DNA of 64,000 nt from an uncultured Clostridia bacterium. Lineage in GTDB: Bacteria > Bacillota > Clostridia > Oscillospirales > Ruminococcaceae. The stretch's first letter is position 1, and each line of letters opens with the position of its first letter. This document shows positions 25,135 to 33,441 of this stretch, in pieces. The DNA lies in assembly GCA_947625615.1 (NCBI GenBank), contig CANQPB010000010.1, positions 1 through 64,000 on the forward strand, in the 5' to 3' direction. A program made the translations under genes and the position numbers. The notes below the pieces were generated by a model. That model saw only the letters and a program-made list of their open reading frames with translations, had not been told where the DNA came from and made no database searches.

Positions 25135-26019
25135 TTACCGGATCTTTCGATTCTTTTTCTTTTTCGGCGGCTCCTGCGGTATCTCCGTCTCGGGGGTGTC
25201 CACAAACACCGCCTCGCCCTCCTCCGGCGCGGTATAGCTTATGTCCGGCATCTTTTCGCCGCGCTCGTCGTAATAGGGCTGAATAACGTATTTTCTTATG
25301 ACCGGGAAGCAGTTAAAGGCGTAAAGAAGCCCCAAAAACGACGGGAACAGAAGTATGCAGACGATAGTCCAGGGGAAGAGCACCACAAACGCGAGCACTA
25401 TGACTACCGTGACTAAAAGATTCACGATGCTTGTTTTTATGTCGATGGCCGTGAGAAACAGGGAGTTTTTAAGGATCTTCCAGAGCGAGAGATTTGTTGA
25501 AACTATCAGAAGATAGATATAAAAATGCATCATCAGGAACAGGAAGCCGCAGACAAGGCAGATTATGAACGGGAACATGAAAAAGTTGTTGTCCTCGGCC
25601 ATGTTGAAATACATCGGGATGGCAAAGGACATCGCGACGATGACAAACATATCGAGCACACCCATTATCGCGCCCTGAACGAAATTCGAGCGGAACGCGC
25701 GCCAAAAATCTGCCCAGACAAACACCGGGCGGCGGACGGAGATATTTCTTAACACCTTCATGAAGCCGCATAAGGCCGGGCCGACAAAAATTCCCGTCAG
25801 GACGAATACCGCGTAATAGGCGATGTTGCCGAGGTCTAAATACTCCAAAAACATTATCCCCGCAAAGGGAAGCAGCGCCAAAAGAAATATCAGGTTCAGC
25901 CCCACAAGCTTTGAAAAGTGGGAGGTGAAAATGTCTAAGAACCGAAACAGCGCTATCTTCTGGTCGGGGTCTTTGGTAACGCCCTTTCCGACGCGTTCGT
26001 AATTGGAAAACAGTCCCAT
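25135..26019 (-). CDS. DUF624 (YesL-like) membrane protein
   Basis: This 294-aa protein has about five to six membrane helices and the DUF624/YesL pattern: a start MGLFSNYERVGKGV, FFRFLDIF-like FRFLDIFTSHFSKL, GPALCGFMKVLRN, and VWADFWRAFRSNF between helices. The C-terminal ~45 residues are polar, rich in Glu/Pro and then Lys. Members are often next to sugar transporters, but none is seen here. The gene lies 20 bp after a SpoIIM-like gene and shares its promoter at 26719-26747. The role is unknown. Confidence 0.8.
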   Translation of the reverse strand: MGLFSNYERVGKGVTKDPDQKIALFRFLDIFTSHFSKLVGLNLIFLLALLPFAGIMFLEYLDLGNIAYYAVFVLTGIFVGPALCGFMKVLRNISVRRPVFVWADFWRAFRSNFVQGAIMGVLDMFVIVAMSFAIPMYFNMAEDNNFFMFPFIICLVCGFLFLMMHFYIYLLIVSTNLSLWKILKNSLFLTAIDIKTSIVNLLVTVVIVLAFVVLFPWTIVCILLFPSFLGLLYAFNCFPVIRKYVIQPYYDERGEKMPDISYTAPEEGEAVFVDTPETEIPQEPPKKKKNRKIR

Positions 26020-26039
26020 TTTTTAACGTCCTTTCTCGG

Positions 26040-26624
26040 TCATGCCGCGCCCAAAACCGCCCTTGCCAGAAAGGAATCGGCAAATGTTAAAAGCGCGAGC
26101 AAAACAGTATATATCAAAAATTTAACGGCGTAGTCGTTTACCGCCGAGCGCAGGCCGAGGCGGTTTTCGTTTGTTGACGAGAGGGATAGATATCTCATCG
26201 AAAGGTAAAAGGAATCGCGGGAGGCCAAAATCAGCACGCCCGTCGACAAGACCGCGAAGGGCAGAAAAACCGCCAGCGATCGCCAGACGTCCTCGCCGAG
26301 ATATATTCCCCTGACGCATATTCCGAGCCCGAGGCCGCGAAACATAACGAGCAGAAGCTCGAACGGCTGGGCAACCGCGCAAAATCCGAATAAAAACGAT
26401 GAGGCAAGCATCAAAAAAATCCCGGTGAAGGAGCCGAAAAAGAGCCTGAGCCACCTTCCCTCGGCGGCAAGGGCGAGCTTTGCTTCCGCCCCGCCCAAAG
26501 ATATTAACGTCGCGGAATCGAGCCTGACGCTGATAATCACCCCGGCGGTGACGCCCGCCGCGCAGAACACCGCGAGCGCGACGTCTATATTCATGGCTCT
26601 CGGGCGGCGTAAAGTTTCGTTCAT
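26040..26624 (-). CDS. SpoIIM-like integral membrane protein
   Basis: This 194-aa protein has about five hydrophobic segments. Its length and the short motif around VAQPFELLLVMFRGLGLG resemble the SpoIIM/PF01944 family, but the match by eye is weak. SpoIIM proper takes part in peptidoglycan remodelling during engulfment. The start at 26624 is supported by GAGGTGAT; an upstream ATG at 26654 has no ribosome site. It precedes the DUF624 gene. No other sporulation gene is in the window, so the sporulation role is only a possibility. Confidence 0.5.
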   Translation of the reverse strand: MNETLRRPRAMNIDVALAVFCAAGVTAGVIISVRLDSATLISLGGAEAKLALAAEGRWLRLFFGSFTGIFLMLASSFLFGFCAVAQPFELLLVMFRGLGLGICVRGIYLGEDVWRSLAVFLPFAVLSTGVLILASRDSFYLSMRYLSLSSTNENRLGLRSAVNDYAVKFLIYTVLLALLTFADSFLARAVLGAA

Positions 26625-26692
26625 AATATCACCTCGTCCCTCAATTATATTCATCGGGGACAGGCGTTATGACCCGGCGGCATAAGCACAAA

Positions 26693-26715
26693 GGCGGCGA
26701 AAATTATCCGCCGCC
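26693..26715 (-). terminator. GC hairpin at the folT end / start of the next transcript
   Basis: GGCGGCG..CGCCGCC is followed on the minus strand by TTTGTGC, about 45 bp after the folT stop codon. It also coincides with the predicted +1 region of the promoter at 26719-26747. Confidence 0.5.
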
Positions 26716-26718
26716 TAT

Positions 26719-26747
26719 ATTATACTACCAAATCCGCCCTGTTGCAA
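26719..26747 (-). promoter_or_regulatory. Promoter of the SpoIIM-like/DUF624 pair
   Basis: On the minus strand TTGCAA (26747-26742) and a consensus TATAAT (26724-26719) are 17 bp apart. The predicted transcript starts in the stem of the hairpin at 26693-26715. Confidence 0.7.
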
Positions 26748-26760
26748 GCATTTTTTGAAA

Positions 26761-27573
26761 TTATTCCGCTTCTTCGGCAGGCTGAGGGCGCTCGGCGCCG
26801 ATTTTGCCGTAAAGTTCGGATATCTCGGAATCAAACTGCTCTATCTTTTCGCCCTGCTCGGCAACTGTGGCCTTAAGCTCCTTAAGCTGATCGCTCAGGT
26901 TCTGCGCGCCGTAGCCGAGGCTTATGACTATCACCATTATAAGCACGGTAATGGCTATCATCGCCCTGCCGGCGCTTTCGTCGCAGAAAAGAAGCTTTTC
27001 GTCGATAACTCTTTTGTTGTCGGGAATGAGCTTCCATACCTTTAACACGACGGGAAGCAGCAGCGTGAGAAGTATTACGTCTATCGGGAGTTGTATTATG
27101 TTCTTTATCGCCCTTGCCGGGAACATCGCCAAAAAGCCCTTGCCGGCGAGCGACGCGACTGCCCATGTTGTCAGCCACAGGTTGCATATTATCACGACGG
27201 TGGTCTTTGCGGCGATTACGCGGGGCAGAAGCCAGCGGTCGTTTTCGGCGTTATACAAAAAGATGCCGTAGATCATGGCGCCCAGGGCCTCGATAAGCGT
27301 GAAGCGGATATCGAACGCGCCGGAGGGAGCTATAAGATAGCCCAAAATGTCGGTGATCATTCCGGCCGCAAAGCCGACGGTCGGGCCGTAGAGCATTGAG
27401 ACGGAAGCGAGCGCGACGAACGCGAATGAGATGTGAAGGGTGTCGCTCGTTCTCATGGTGGTGAGAAGCTTTATGGCGAGATCGAGAGCGATAAGCATTG
27501 CGGTGACGGTTATGCAGCGGATACTTTTTAATTCAAGCGCAGAGCGTTTGAACAGATTGAAAAAGCCTTTCAT
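26761..27573 (-). CDS. folT: Folate ECF transporter S component with C-terminal extension
   Basis: This 270-aa protein has five to six membrane helices in residues ~20-190 with the FolT-type openings (SIRCITVTAMLIALDLAIKL; LHISFAFVALASVSMLYGP; MITDILGYL; DIRFTLIEALGAMIYGIFLY). It captures folate for a shared ECF energising module encoded elsewhere. Folate specificity is supported by the THF riboswitch in the leader. Typical FolT proteins are ~170-190 residues. Here an extra helix (about residues 205-225) and a Glu/Lys-rich coiled-coil segment follow. GGAGG lies nine bases before the ATG. Confidence 0.9.
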   Translation of the reverse strand: MKGFFNLFKRSALELKSIRCITVTAMLIALDLAIKLLTTMRTSDTLHISFAFVALASVSMLYGPTVGFAAGMITDILGYLIAPSGAFDIRFTLIEALGAMIYGIFLYNAENDRWLLPRVIAAKTTVVIICNLWLTTWAVASLAGKGFLAMFPARAIKNIIQLPIDVILLTLLLPVVLKVWKLIPDNKRVIDEKLLFCDESAGRAMIAITVLIMVIVISLGYGAQNLSDQLKELKATVAEQGEKIEQFDSEISELYGKIGAERPQPAEEAE

Positions 27574-27627
27574 GGCAGTTCCTCCTTTAAATCAAACACA
27601 AATTGCCTGCTTAATATGCGGAACGCC

Positions 27628-27753
27628 AAAAAAGGCCGGTTTATGCACGTTAAGCGGGATGCGGGGCATAAACCGCAGCCTTTGGGCGTTTTGTCCCCGC
27701 GGCAACTCCCCGTCCGCAGGGCACTGGTTTCACGCTTATGCCCCTACTCTTAA
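27628..27753 (-). promoter_or_regulatory. Tetrahydrofolate (THF) riboswitch with intrinsic terminator, controlling folT
   Basis: On the minus strand the aptamer runs from 27753 to 27650. P1 is TTAAG/CTTAA, followed by the conserved AGTAG; P2 is GGGGCATAA/TTATGCCCC, followed by GCATCC. Between the P2 strands lie a GCGTGAAACCAGTG segment, a GC hairpin and an ACGCCCAAAGGC turn, the order seen in class I THF aptamers. An alternative stem, GCGGTTTATGC (27676-27666) with GCATAAACCG (27646-27637), then GCC and six Ts (27633-27628), is a terminator that uses the P2 3' strand. Ligand binding would hence favour or block termination. Confidence 0.85.
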
Positions 27754-27777
27754 ACTGTTTTGTTTTTTATATAGATC

Positions 27778-28752
27778 TCAGATGGAAAGAATTCTGAGAA
27801 CGGAATGAAGCTTTTCGTCGTAGCCCTTCTGCATGCTGAGGGCTTCGTTGATGTCGTAGTCGACGAGCTTGTTGTTCTTGACGGCGACGATGCGGTTTTT
27901 ATAGCCGTTGGCGAGAAGCTCTACGGCGTAGTAGCCCATTTTGAGAGCCATTACGCGGTCGTAGCAGGAAGGAGCGCCGCCGCGCTGAACATGTCCGAGG
28001 ACGGTGGCGCGCGAGGTGACGCCCGTCTTCGCCTCGATGTACTTGGCGATGTCGTCGGAGGTGAAGCCCTCGTGAACGACGCCCTCGGCCACTATGAGCT
28101 CGAAGTGGGTCTTGCCGGCGTTTTTCTGTTCAATTATCTTTCCGCAGATCTCGTCAAGATCAAAGGGCCTTTCAACGGTAAGGCAGTCTATGGCGCCGGT
28201 GGCGGCAGCCACGTTTACGCCGATGTGGCCGGCGTTGCGGCCCATTACCTCGACGACGGAGCAGCGGTTGTGGGACATTTCGGTGTCCTTGAGCTTGTCG
28301 AGCATTTCAATGGCGGTGTTCTGTGCGGTGTCGAAGCCGATGGTGTATTCGGTGCAGACGATGTCGTTGTCGATGGTGCCGGGAATGCCTATGCACTTCA
28401 CGCCGTAGCGGGAAATGTCGAGCGCTCCGCGGTAGGTGCCGTCGCCGCCGATGACCACCAAAGCGTCCATTCCTGCGGCGTCGCAATTCTGCTTGGCCTT
28501 TTCAAGGCCAGCCTGGGTGGTGAATTCCTTGCTTCTTGCCGAGTAGAGCATGGTTCCGCCGCGGTGTAAAATATCCGAAACGTCGCGAACGCCGAGTTCG
28601 AACATGTTGCCCTCGATAAGGCCCTGATAGCCCCTGCGGATTCCGATGACTTTATAGCCGCGCGCTATCGCAGCCCTTGTGACTGCGCGAATCGCCGCGT
28701 TCATGCCGGGCGCGTCGCCGCCGCTGGTAAGGATGCCGATTGTCATTGACAT
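27778..28752 (-). CDS. pfkA: ATP-dependent 6-phosphofructokinase
   Basis: This 324-aa protein has GILTSGGDAPGMNA with the ATP site, GYQGLIEG, VIGGDGTYRGA (the Gly in GGDGT indicates ATP rather than pyrophosphate), GTIDNDIVCTEYTIGFDTA with the catalytic Asp pair, EVMGRNAGHI, and the allosteric-site segment GHVQRGGAPSCYDR. It carries out the committed step of glycolysis. GGAGGA lies eight bases before the ATG at 28752. It has its own promoter. The folT riboswitch starts only 24 bp after the pfkA stop codon, so folT may partly depend on pfkA read-through. Confidence 0.97.
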   Translation of the reverse strand: MSMTIGILTSGGDAPGMNAAIRAVTRAAIARGYKVIGIRRGYQGLIEGNMFELGVRDVSDILHRGGTMLYSARSKEFTTQAGLEKAKQNCDAAGMDALVVIGGDGTYRGALDISRYGVKCIGIPGTIDNDIVCTEYTIGFDTAQNTAIEMLDKLKDTEMSHNRCSVVEVMGRNAGHIGVNVAAATGAIDCLTVERPFDLDEICGKIIEQKNAGKTHFELIVAEGVVHEGFTSDDIAKYIEAKTGVTSRATVLGHVQRGGAPSCYDRVMALKMGYYAVELLANGYKNRIVAVKNNKLVDYDINEALSMQKGYDEKLHSVLRILSI

Positions 28753-28832
28753 AGTATTGTTCCTCCATCTTATAGAAATTGACGGTGAATAATCCTGAAA
28801 CTTGCGGAAAATACTTCCCCGCAGATATATTT

Positions 28833-28861
28833 AGGATAGCACAGTGAAATTGTAAAGTCAA
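28833..28861 (-). promoter_or_regulatory. Promoter of pfkA
   Basis: On the minus strand TTGACT (28861-28856) and TATCCT (28838-28833) are 17 bp apart, about 80 bp upstream of the start. Confidence 0.7.
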
Positions 28862-28875
28862 GAATTAACTGCAAT

Positions 28876-28904
28876 AAAGACGTGCCAAAAATCGACACGT
28901 CTTT
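28876..28904 (-). terminator. Terminator of the PASTA-domain kinase-like gene
   Basis: A perfect 9-bp stem AAAGACGTG / CACGTCTTT has an 11-base loop and is followed on the minus strand by ATTGC; the T-run is within the stem. It lies 42 bp after the stop codon. Confidence 0.6.
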
Positions 28905-28945
28905 TGTTTAGTTTCTGTGCATTTTTTTGAATGGTGGTCACTCCG

Positions 28946-30718
28946 TCACCCTGCGAAGCCCATGTTGGGATTGAAGTTCGCGACGTCGACATAAAGGGTG
29001 TTCCCCTCGGCTACGTTGATGTCTCCGCCGACTTCGCCGCCGGTCTCCTTGCAGTAGACGCCGAGGACGGTGCCGGTGGGCTCGAACGAATCGACGTTTC
29101 TGCACTCGTATTTTATATTCAGCCCGTCAAGGATAACGGTGTAGTCGTCCTTGAGCATGTTGAAGCCTAATTCGTCCCTGAAATCGGGTATCTGGACTAT
29201 CGCGAGGCCCTTGGAGACCGAAATTCTAACCTTTGTGAGACCGCTTAAGAACGTGCCGCTCTCGATGTCCTGCTCGAAGATGAGGCCGTTTTCGTATTCC
29301 TCGGAGTAGTCGTAGGTGACCTCGAATTCAAGCTTGCCGGTCCAGACGGAATTTGAGACGACGGAATCGTATCTCTTGCCCAAAAGATCGGGCATGGCGA
29401 ACATCTGGCCCTGCTGAGCCGTCTGCTCGGTCTCGGACTGAACGGGAGCCGTGACGGGAGGCGTGGTGGTGACTTCGGCCTGCTGGGTGGGCATGCTTGA
29501 GAAGGGAGCCATTGTCTGAACGCTCGGGCGGGAGGTCTCCCCCTGGCCTTCCGAGCTGCCCGGCAGGAGCATCTGCGCGAGAACGACAAACGCCCCGACT
29601 ACTATTGCTATAAGCGCGACAGCGGCTATGCCCATGAATACGTTTGCGATGACGGCGGTGCGCTTCTGCTTTTTCTTTCTGCCCTGCGAGCGGCTGCCCT
29701 GTCTCGGCACCTGAATGGGTATGGTCTGGGTGGAGCCGTTGAGATGCTTTTGCATATAGCTCGGCTGCTCGAAGAGCTTGGTGACGAAATCGGTGACGGT
29801 CTGGATCCTCTGGTCGCAGTTGAGGCGCATGGCCTGCATTATCACCTTGGAGACGTTCGCCGGGACGTTGGGATTTATCTTTGCGGGCTCCAAAAGATCG
29901 TCGTTGCCGACGCGCGCCATAGGCTCGGTGGGCATGCAGCCGGTGAGCAGGCGGTACATAACCGCCGCGACGGCGTAGACGTCGGTCCAGGTGCCTATCC
30001 ACTCGCTGGAGGAATACTGCTCCGGCGCGGAATAGCCGGTATAAAGCTCGGGGGCGAGATCGGTGTTGACGGTTCTCACCTCGGGGATAGAGAAGCCGGT
30101 GAGCAATAGCTCTCCCCTGTCGGTAACGAGAATGTTTTCAAGCGAGATTCCCCTGTGCAGAAGGCCTGCGTTATGTATGCAGGCAAGGGTGGTGAGAAGG
30201 GGCGGGAAAAGCTTTTTTACCTGCTCCCAGGTGAGCTCGCCGGCGTTGTCGGCAAGATACTGCTTTAAAGTGACCGCCTCGGTGTATTTTAAGATGACGT
30301 AGGCGGTGCTGTTCTGGGAAAACATGTCCGTCGGGGCGACAAGGTGGCTCATGGTGCGCAGGCGGGAGATGGCCCTGTTGAGCTCGACAAATTCCGACAT
30401 GTAATTTTTATACTGCACCACCGCGCCGACGTTCACCTTTAAATCGGGAGATTCGCGGGTGCGAGTGCAAAGGGCGTCGGGCATGTATTCGCGGATATAT
30501 ACCTTTTCTGAGGCGGTGCGGTCGTATCCTATATACACCGCGGACTCGCCGTTGGAACTAAGAAGTCTTCCTACGATATATCTTCCGTCCAGAACGGTTT
30601 TCGGGGGAAGGTAGCTCGGCAGAGATGGCGCGCCGTCTTCATATCCGCAGCGCGGGCAGACGCCCGGCTGATCCATGGGCTCCATGCACCCCATGCAAAG
30701 CGTTTTATATTCGCTCAT
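28946..30718 (-). CDS. Zinc-ribbon, kinase-fold and PASTA-domain membrane protein (predicted pseudokinase)
   Basis: This 590-aa protein resembles the PrkC/Stk family. In order it has a zinc ribbon (Cys 8, 11, 21, 24), a kinase fold (about residues 44-330), a basic linker with GRKKKQKR, one membrane helix (about 360-385), a Thr/Ser/Gln-rich region and two PASTA-like domains. Three catalytic positions are changed. The VAIK lysine is Arg76 (VYIREY), the HRD aspartate is Gly190 (LLHRGISLEN) and the DFG aspartate is Thr207 (LLTGFS); Asn195 and the APE motif (SAPEQY) remain. It may bind peptidoglycan fragments and act as a scaffold rather than an enzyme. A separate promoter and terminator indicate a single-gene unit, with no PPM phosphatase gene next to it. 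Confidence 0.85.
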   Translation of the reverse strand: MSEYKTLCMGCMEPMDQPGVCPRCGYEDGAPSLPSYLPPKTVLDGRYIVGRLLSSNGESAVYIGYDRTASEKVYIREYMPDALCTRTRESPDLKVNVGAVVQYKNYMSEFVELNRAISRLRTMSHLVAPTDMFSQNSTAYVILKYTEAVTLKQYLADNAGELTWEQVKKLFPPLLTTLACIHNAGLLHRGISLENILVTDRGELLLTGFSIPEVRTVNTDLAPELYTGYSAPEQYSSSEWIGTWTDVYAVAAVMYRLLTGCMPTEPMARVGNDDLLEPAKINPNVPANVSKVIMQAMRLNCDQRIQTVTDFVTKLFEQPSYMQKHLNGSTQTIPIQVPRQGSRSQGRKKKQKRTAVIANVFMGIAAVALIAIVVGAFVVLAQMLLPGSSEGQGETSRPSVQTMAPFSSMPTQQAEVTTTPPVTAPVQSETEQTAQQGQMFAMPDLLGKRYDSVVSNSVWTGKLEFEVTYDYSEEYENGLIFEQDIESGTFLSGLTKVRISVSKGLAIVQIPDFRDELGFNMLKDDYTVILDGLNIKYECRNVDSFEPTGTVLGVYCKETGGEVGGDINVAEGNTLYVDVANFNPNMGFAG

Positions 30719-30768
30719 TTAACTTAACTCTCCCTTTCAAAGAGATGGTAACATAATCGTTCATTTAT

Positions 30769-30797
30769 ATTTTATCCCGCAAAGCGCAAATTGTCAA
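30769..30797 (-). promoter_or_regulatory. Promoter of the PASTA-domain gene
   Basis: On the minus strand a consensus TTGACA (30797-30792) and TAAAAT (30774-30769) are 17 bp apart, about 45 bp from the start codon. Confidence 0.75.
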
Positions 30798-30850
30798 CCT
30801 TTTGCGCCAAATCGTAACCTTCTTGTAACCAACTTGTAACTTTTTGCCTC

Positions 30851-30879
30851 TTGACAGGCGTGTTATAATAGATTTATAA
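30851..30879 (+). promoter_or_regulatory. Promoter of the cardiolipin synthase gene
   Basis: TTGACA (30851-30856) and TTATAA (30874-30879) are 17 bp apart. A perfect TATAAT with extended TGT (30861-30869) lies in between and could serve as an extended -10 instead. Confidence 0.6.
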
Positions 30880-30905
30880 GCTTTTTGAGGCAAGGGAGGG
30901 CTTAA

Positions 30906-32432
30906 ATGAAAAAGCTTTCGAAATTTATTCAGAGCCGCATGTTCATAACCATTCTGCTCATGCTTTTGCAGGTTATTATCCTGTTTGCGCTTTTGACTAT
31001 CGCTGCGAGCAGGTTTTACATCTATTATGTCCTCACGCTGATTCTTGCGGCGCTTATTATTTTAGACCTTGCGAACCAGAATATGAATCCCTCGTTCAAG
31101 CTGCCATGGGTGATACTCGTAGTGGCGGTGCCGATAATCGGCGCGCCGCTGTACCTTTTGTTTGCGAAGTCGAAGCAGAGCAGAAGAATTTCAAAAAGAT
31201 TCCGAAACTACCGCACGCTCATGCGAAACACCCTGCCAAACCCCGACGACCCGATATCGGACATCGAAAAGGAGAACCCGGCTGTCGCGAGGCAGATGAA
31301 ATATGTGGAGAAGACCTCATATGCGCCGGTATACCGCGGCACCGAGGCGGTATATTTCCCGTCTGGTGAGAAATATTGGGAGGCCGTTCTTAAAGAGCTT
31401 GAAAAGGCCGAAAAATTTGTCTTTCTTGAATTTTTCATCTTGGAGGACGGCAAGATGCTCGGTGCGGTGCTCGATATATTAAAGAGAAAGGCCGCCGAGG
31501 GCATCGACGTCAGGGTGATGTACGACGACATCGGGACGATAAACAAGCTCCCCAAAGATTACGACAAAACGCTTTCGGATATGGGCTTTCAGGTGTCGGT
31601 ATTCAACAGAATGAGGCCCTCGCTCGACGCGTTTTTGAACTACCGCGATCACCGAAAGATAATAGTCATTGACGGAAACATCGGCTTTACCGGCGGCATA
31701 AACCTCGCGGACGAATATATAAACGAGGTGGAGCGCTTCGGCCACTGGAAGGACACCGCGGTGATGCTTAAGGGCCATGCGGTGACGAAGATGACCGAGA
31801 CTTTTTTGCAGCTCTGGCATTTTTCTCACGGGGAGACAAAGATAGATTACAGCGAATATGCGAGCACCTTAAGCTGCGAGACGGACGGCTATATCCAGCC
31901 CTTTGCCGACGGCCCCTCGACCGACGACCTGACCTGCGAACTGTGCTTTATGGGGCTGATAAACAGCGCGACGAAAAATTTCTATCTGACTACCCCCTAC
32001 CTGATTTTAGACAACGAGATGATCACCGCTTTCTGCCACGCGGCTAAAAGCGGCGTAGACGTTAGAATAATCACCCCGCACATTCCCGACAAAAAGACGG
32101 TGATGGCGGTGACGAGATCGAACTACCGCACGCTTTTGCAGAGCGGCGTAAAGATATATGAATACACTCCGGGGTTTATCCACGCAAAAAGCATTGTCAC
32201 CGACGGGACGACGGCTATAGTCGGGACGGCGAACTTTGACTTTCGGAGCTTTTATCTTCACTTCGAAAACTGCGTGCTCTTCTATAAATCAAAATGCGTC
32301 GGCGACGTAGAACGAGACTTTTTAGAGACGCAGGAAAAATCCCACGAGGTGACCCTTGAGGAGATAAAGAAAAAGGGCCCGTTTTACGCCCTTGCGCAGA
32401 CCCTTCTTAAATTTTTCAGCCCGCTTATGTAG
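30906..32432 (+). CDS. cls: Cardiolipin synthase
   Basis: This 508-aa protein has two N-terminal membrane helices (about residues 15-60) and two phospholipase D motifs: NYRDHRKIIVIDG with the first HxK(x4)D, and GFIHAKSIVTDGTTAIVGTANFDFRSF with the second. It condenses two phosphatidylglycerol molecules to cardiolipin at the membrane. The length matches the Bacillota ClsA type. GGGAGGG precedes the ATG. The gene stands alone between its own promoter and a bidirectional terminator. Confidence 0.95.
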   Translation: MKKLSKFIQSRMFITILLMLLQVIILFALLTIAASRFYIYYVLTLILAALIILDLANQNMNPSFKLPWVILVVAVPIIGAPLYLLFAKSKQSRRISKRFRNYRTLMRNTLPNPDDPISDIEKENPAVARQMKYVEKTSYAPVYRGTEAVYFPSGEKYWEAVLKELEKAEKFVFLEFFILEDGKMLGAVLDILKRKAAEGIDVRVMYDDIGTINKLPKDYDKTLSDMGFQVSVFNRMRPSLDAFLNYRDHRKIIVIDGNIGFTGGINLADEYINEVERFGHWKDTAVMLKGHAVTKMTETFLQLWHFSHGETKIDYSEYASTLSCETDGYIQPFADGPSTDDLTCELCFMGLINSATKNFYLTTPYLILDNEMITAFCHAAKSGVDVRIITPHIPDKKTVMAVTRSNYRTLLQSGVKIYEYTPGFIHAKSIVTDGTTAIVGTANFDFRSFYLHFENCVLFYKSKCVGDVERDFLETQEKSHEVTLEEIKKKGPFYALAQTLLKFFSPLM

Positions 32433-32436
32433 GCAT

Positions 32437-32470
32437 AAAAAATCCGGGAATGCTCCCGGATTTTATTTTT
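32437..32470 (+). terminator. Bidirectional terminator between cls and the SPFH gene
   Basis: AATCCGGGA / TCCCGGATT with a four-base loop is followed by TTATTTTT on the plus strand and TTTTTATGCC on the minus strand. Confidence 0.85.
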
Positions 32471-32477
32471 ATGCGGT

Positions 32478-33428
32478 TTATTCTTTTACGAGCTCCTTAA
32501 GGCTTGCGGCGAGACCTGCAACGCCCTGTATCTCGCTCGGAATGATGATCTTAGTCGCTTTGCCGTCGGCGGCCTTGGCGAACGCCTCAAGGCTTTTAAG
32601 CGCGATGACCTGCTCGTTGGGATTGGCCTCGTTTAGCTTTTTAAGGCTTTCGGCAAGGGCAGTCTGAACGGCGTTGATGGCCTCGGCTTCGCCCTGGGCC
32701 TCGAGTATCTTCTGCTCTCTGACGGCGTTTGCGCGCAGCACCATGGCCTCGCGCTCGGCTTCTGCCTTAAGGATCTCGGCCTGCTTATCGGCCTCGGCCT
32801 TTAGGATCTTAGATTCCTTTTCGCCCTCGGCTACGAGTATCTGAGATTTCTTATCGCCCTCGGCCTGGAGGATCTTTTCGCGGCGCTCGCGCTCGGCTTT
32901 CATCTGTTTCTCCATGGCGTCCTGAATTTCACGCGGAGGAATGATGTTTTTAAGCTCCACGCGGTTCACCTTGATTCCCCAGCGGTCGGTGGCCTCGTCG
33001 AGGATTATGGTTATCTTTTCGTTTATCGTGTCGCGGGAGGTAAGGGTGCTGTCAAGCTCCAATTCGCCGATGATGTTTCTTAGGGTGGTGGCCGTGAGAT
33101 TTTCAATGGCGGCTATCGGGCGCTCGACGCCGTAGGTATAGAGCTTTGCGTTGGTTATCTGGAAGAAGACAACGGTGTCTATCTGCATGGTGACGTTGTC
33201 CTTGGTGATGACGGGCTGCGGCGGGAAATCGGCTACCTGCTCCTTTATCGAGACCCTCTTGGCGATGCGGTCGATAAAGGGAACGAGCATGTGGGGGCCG
33301 GTGTGCAGCTCGCGGTTAAACGCGCCGAGGCGCTCGACAACAAACACCTGCGCCTGCGGGACGATCTTGAAATTGGAAATGACGATGATGAGCAGAATAA
33401 TTATAACTGCAAAAATGATGTACGCCAT
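32478..33428 (-). CDS. SPFH/stomatin-like membrane protein (paraslipin, QmcA type)
   Basis: This 316-aa protein has one N-terminal membrane helix (MAYIIFAVIIILLIIVIS), then the SPFH domain with VVERLGAFNR, GPHMLVPFIDRI and NAKLYTYGVE. A long Glu/Ala/Lys coiled coil (about residues 175-255) follows. Such proteins form oligomeric membrane scaffolds that organise microdomains and protease complexes. An NfeD gene is 13 bp upstream, the usual partner. GGAGG lies before the ATG at 33428. Confidence 0.92.
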   Translation of the reverse strand: MAYIIFAVIIILLIIVISNFKIVPQAQVFVVERLGAFNRELHTGPHMLVPFIDRIAKRVSIKEQVADFPPQPVITKDNVTMQIDTVVFFQITNAKLYTYGVERPIAAIENLTATTLRNIIGELELDSTLTSRDTINEKITIILDEATDRWGIKVNRVELKNIIPPREIQDAMEKQMKAERERREKILQAEGDKKSQILVAEGEKESKILKAEADKQAEILKAEAEREAMVLRANAVREQKILEAQGEAEAINAVQTALAESLKKLNEANPNEQVIALKSLEAFAKAADGKATKIIIPSEIQGVAGLAASLKELVKE

Positions 33429-33441
33429 AATTAAACCTCCT

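Noticed and set aside
30864-30869. TATAAT of cls as partner of TTGACA at 30851
   Set aside because: Spacing is 7 bp; it could work only as an extended -10 on its own, so it is mentioned but not paired.
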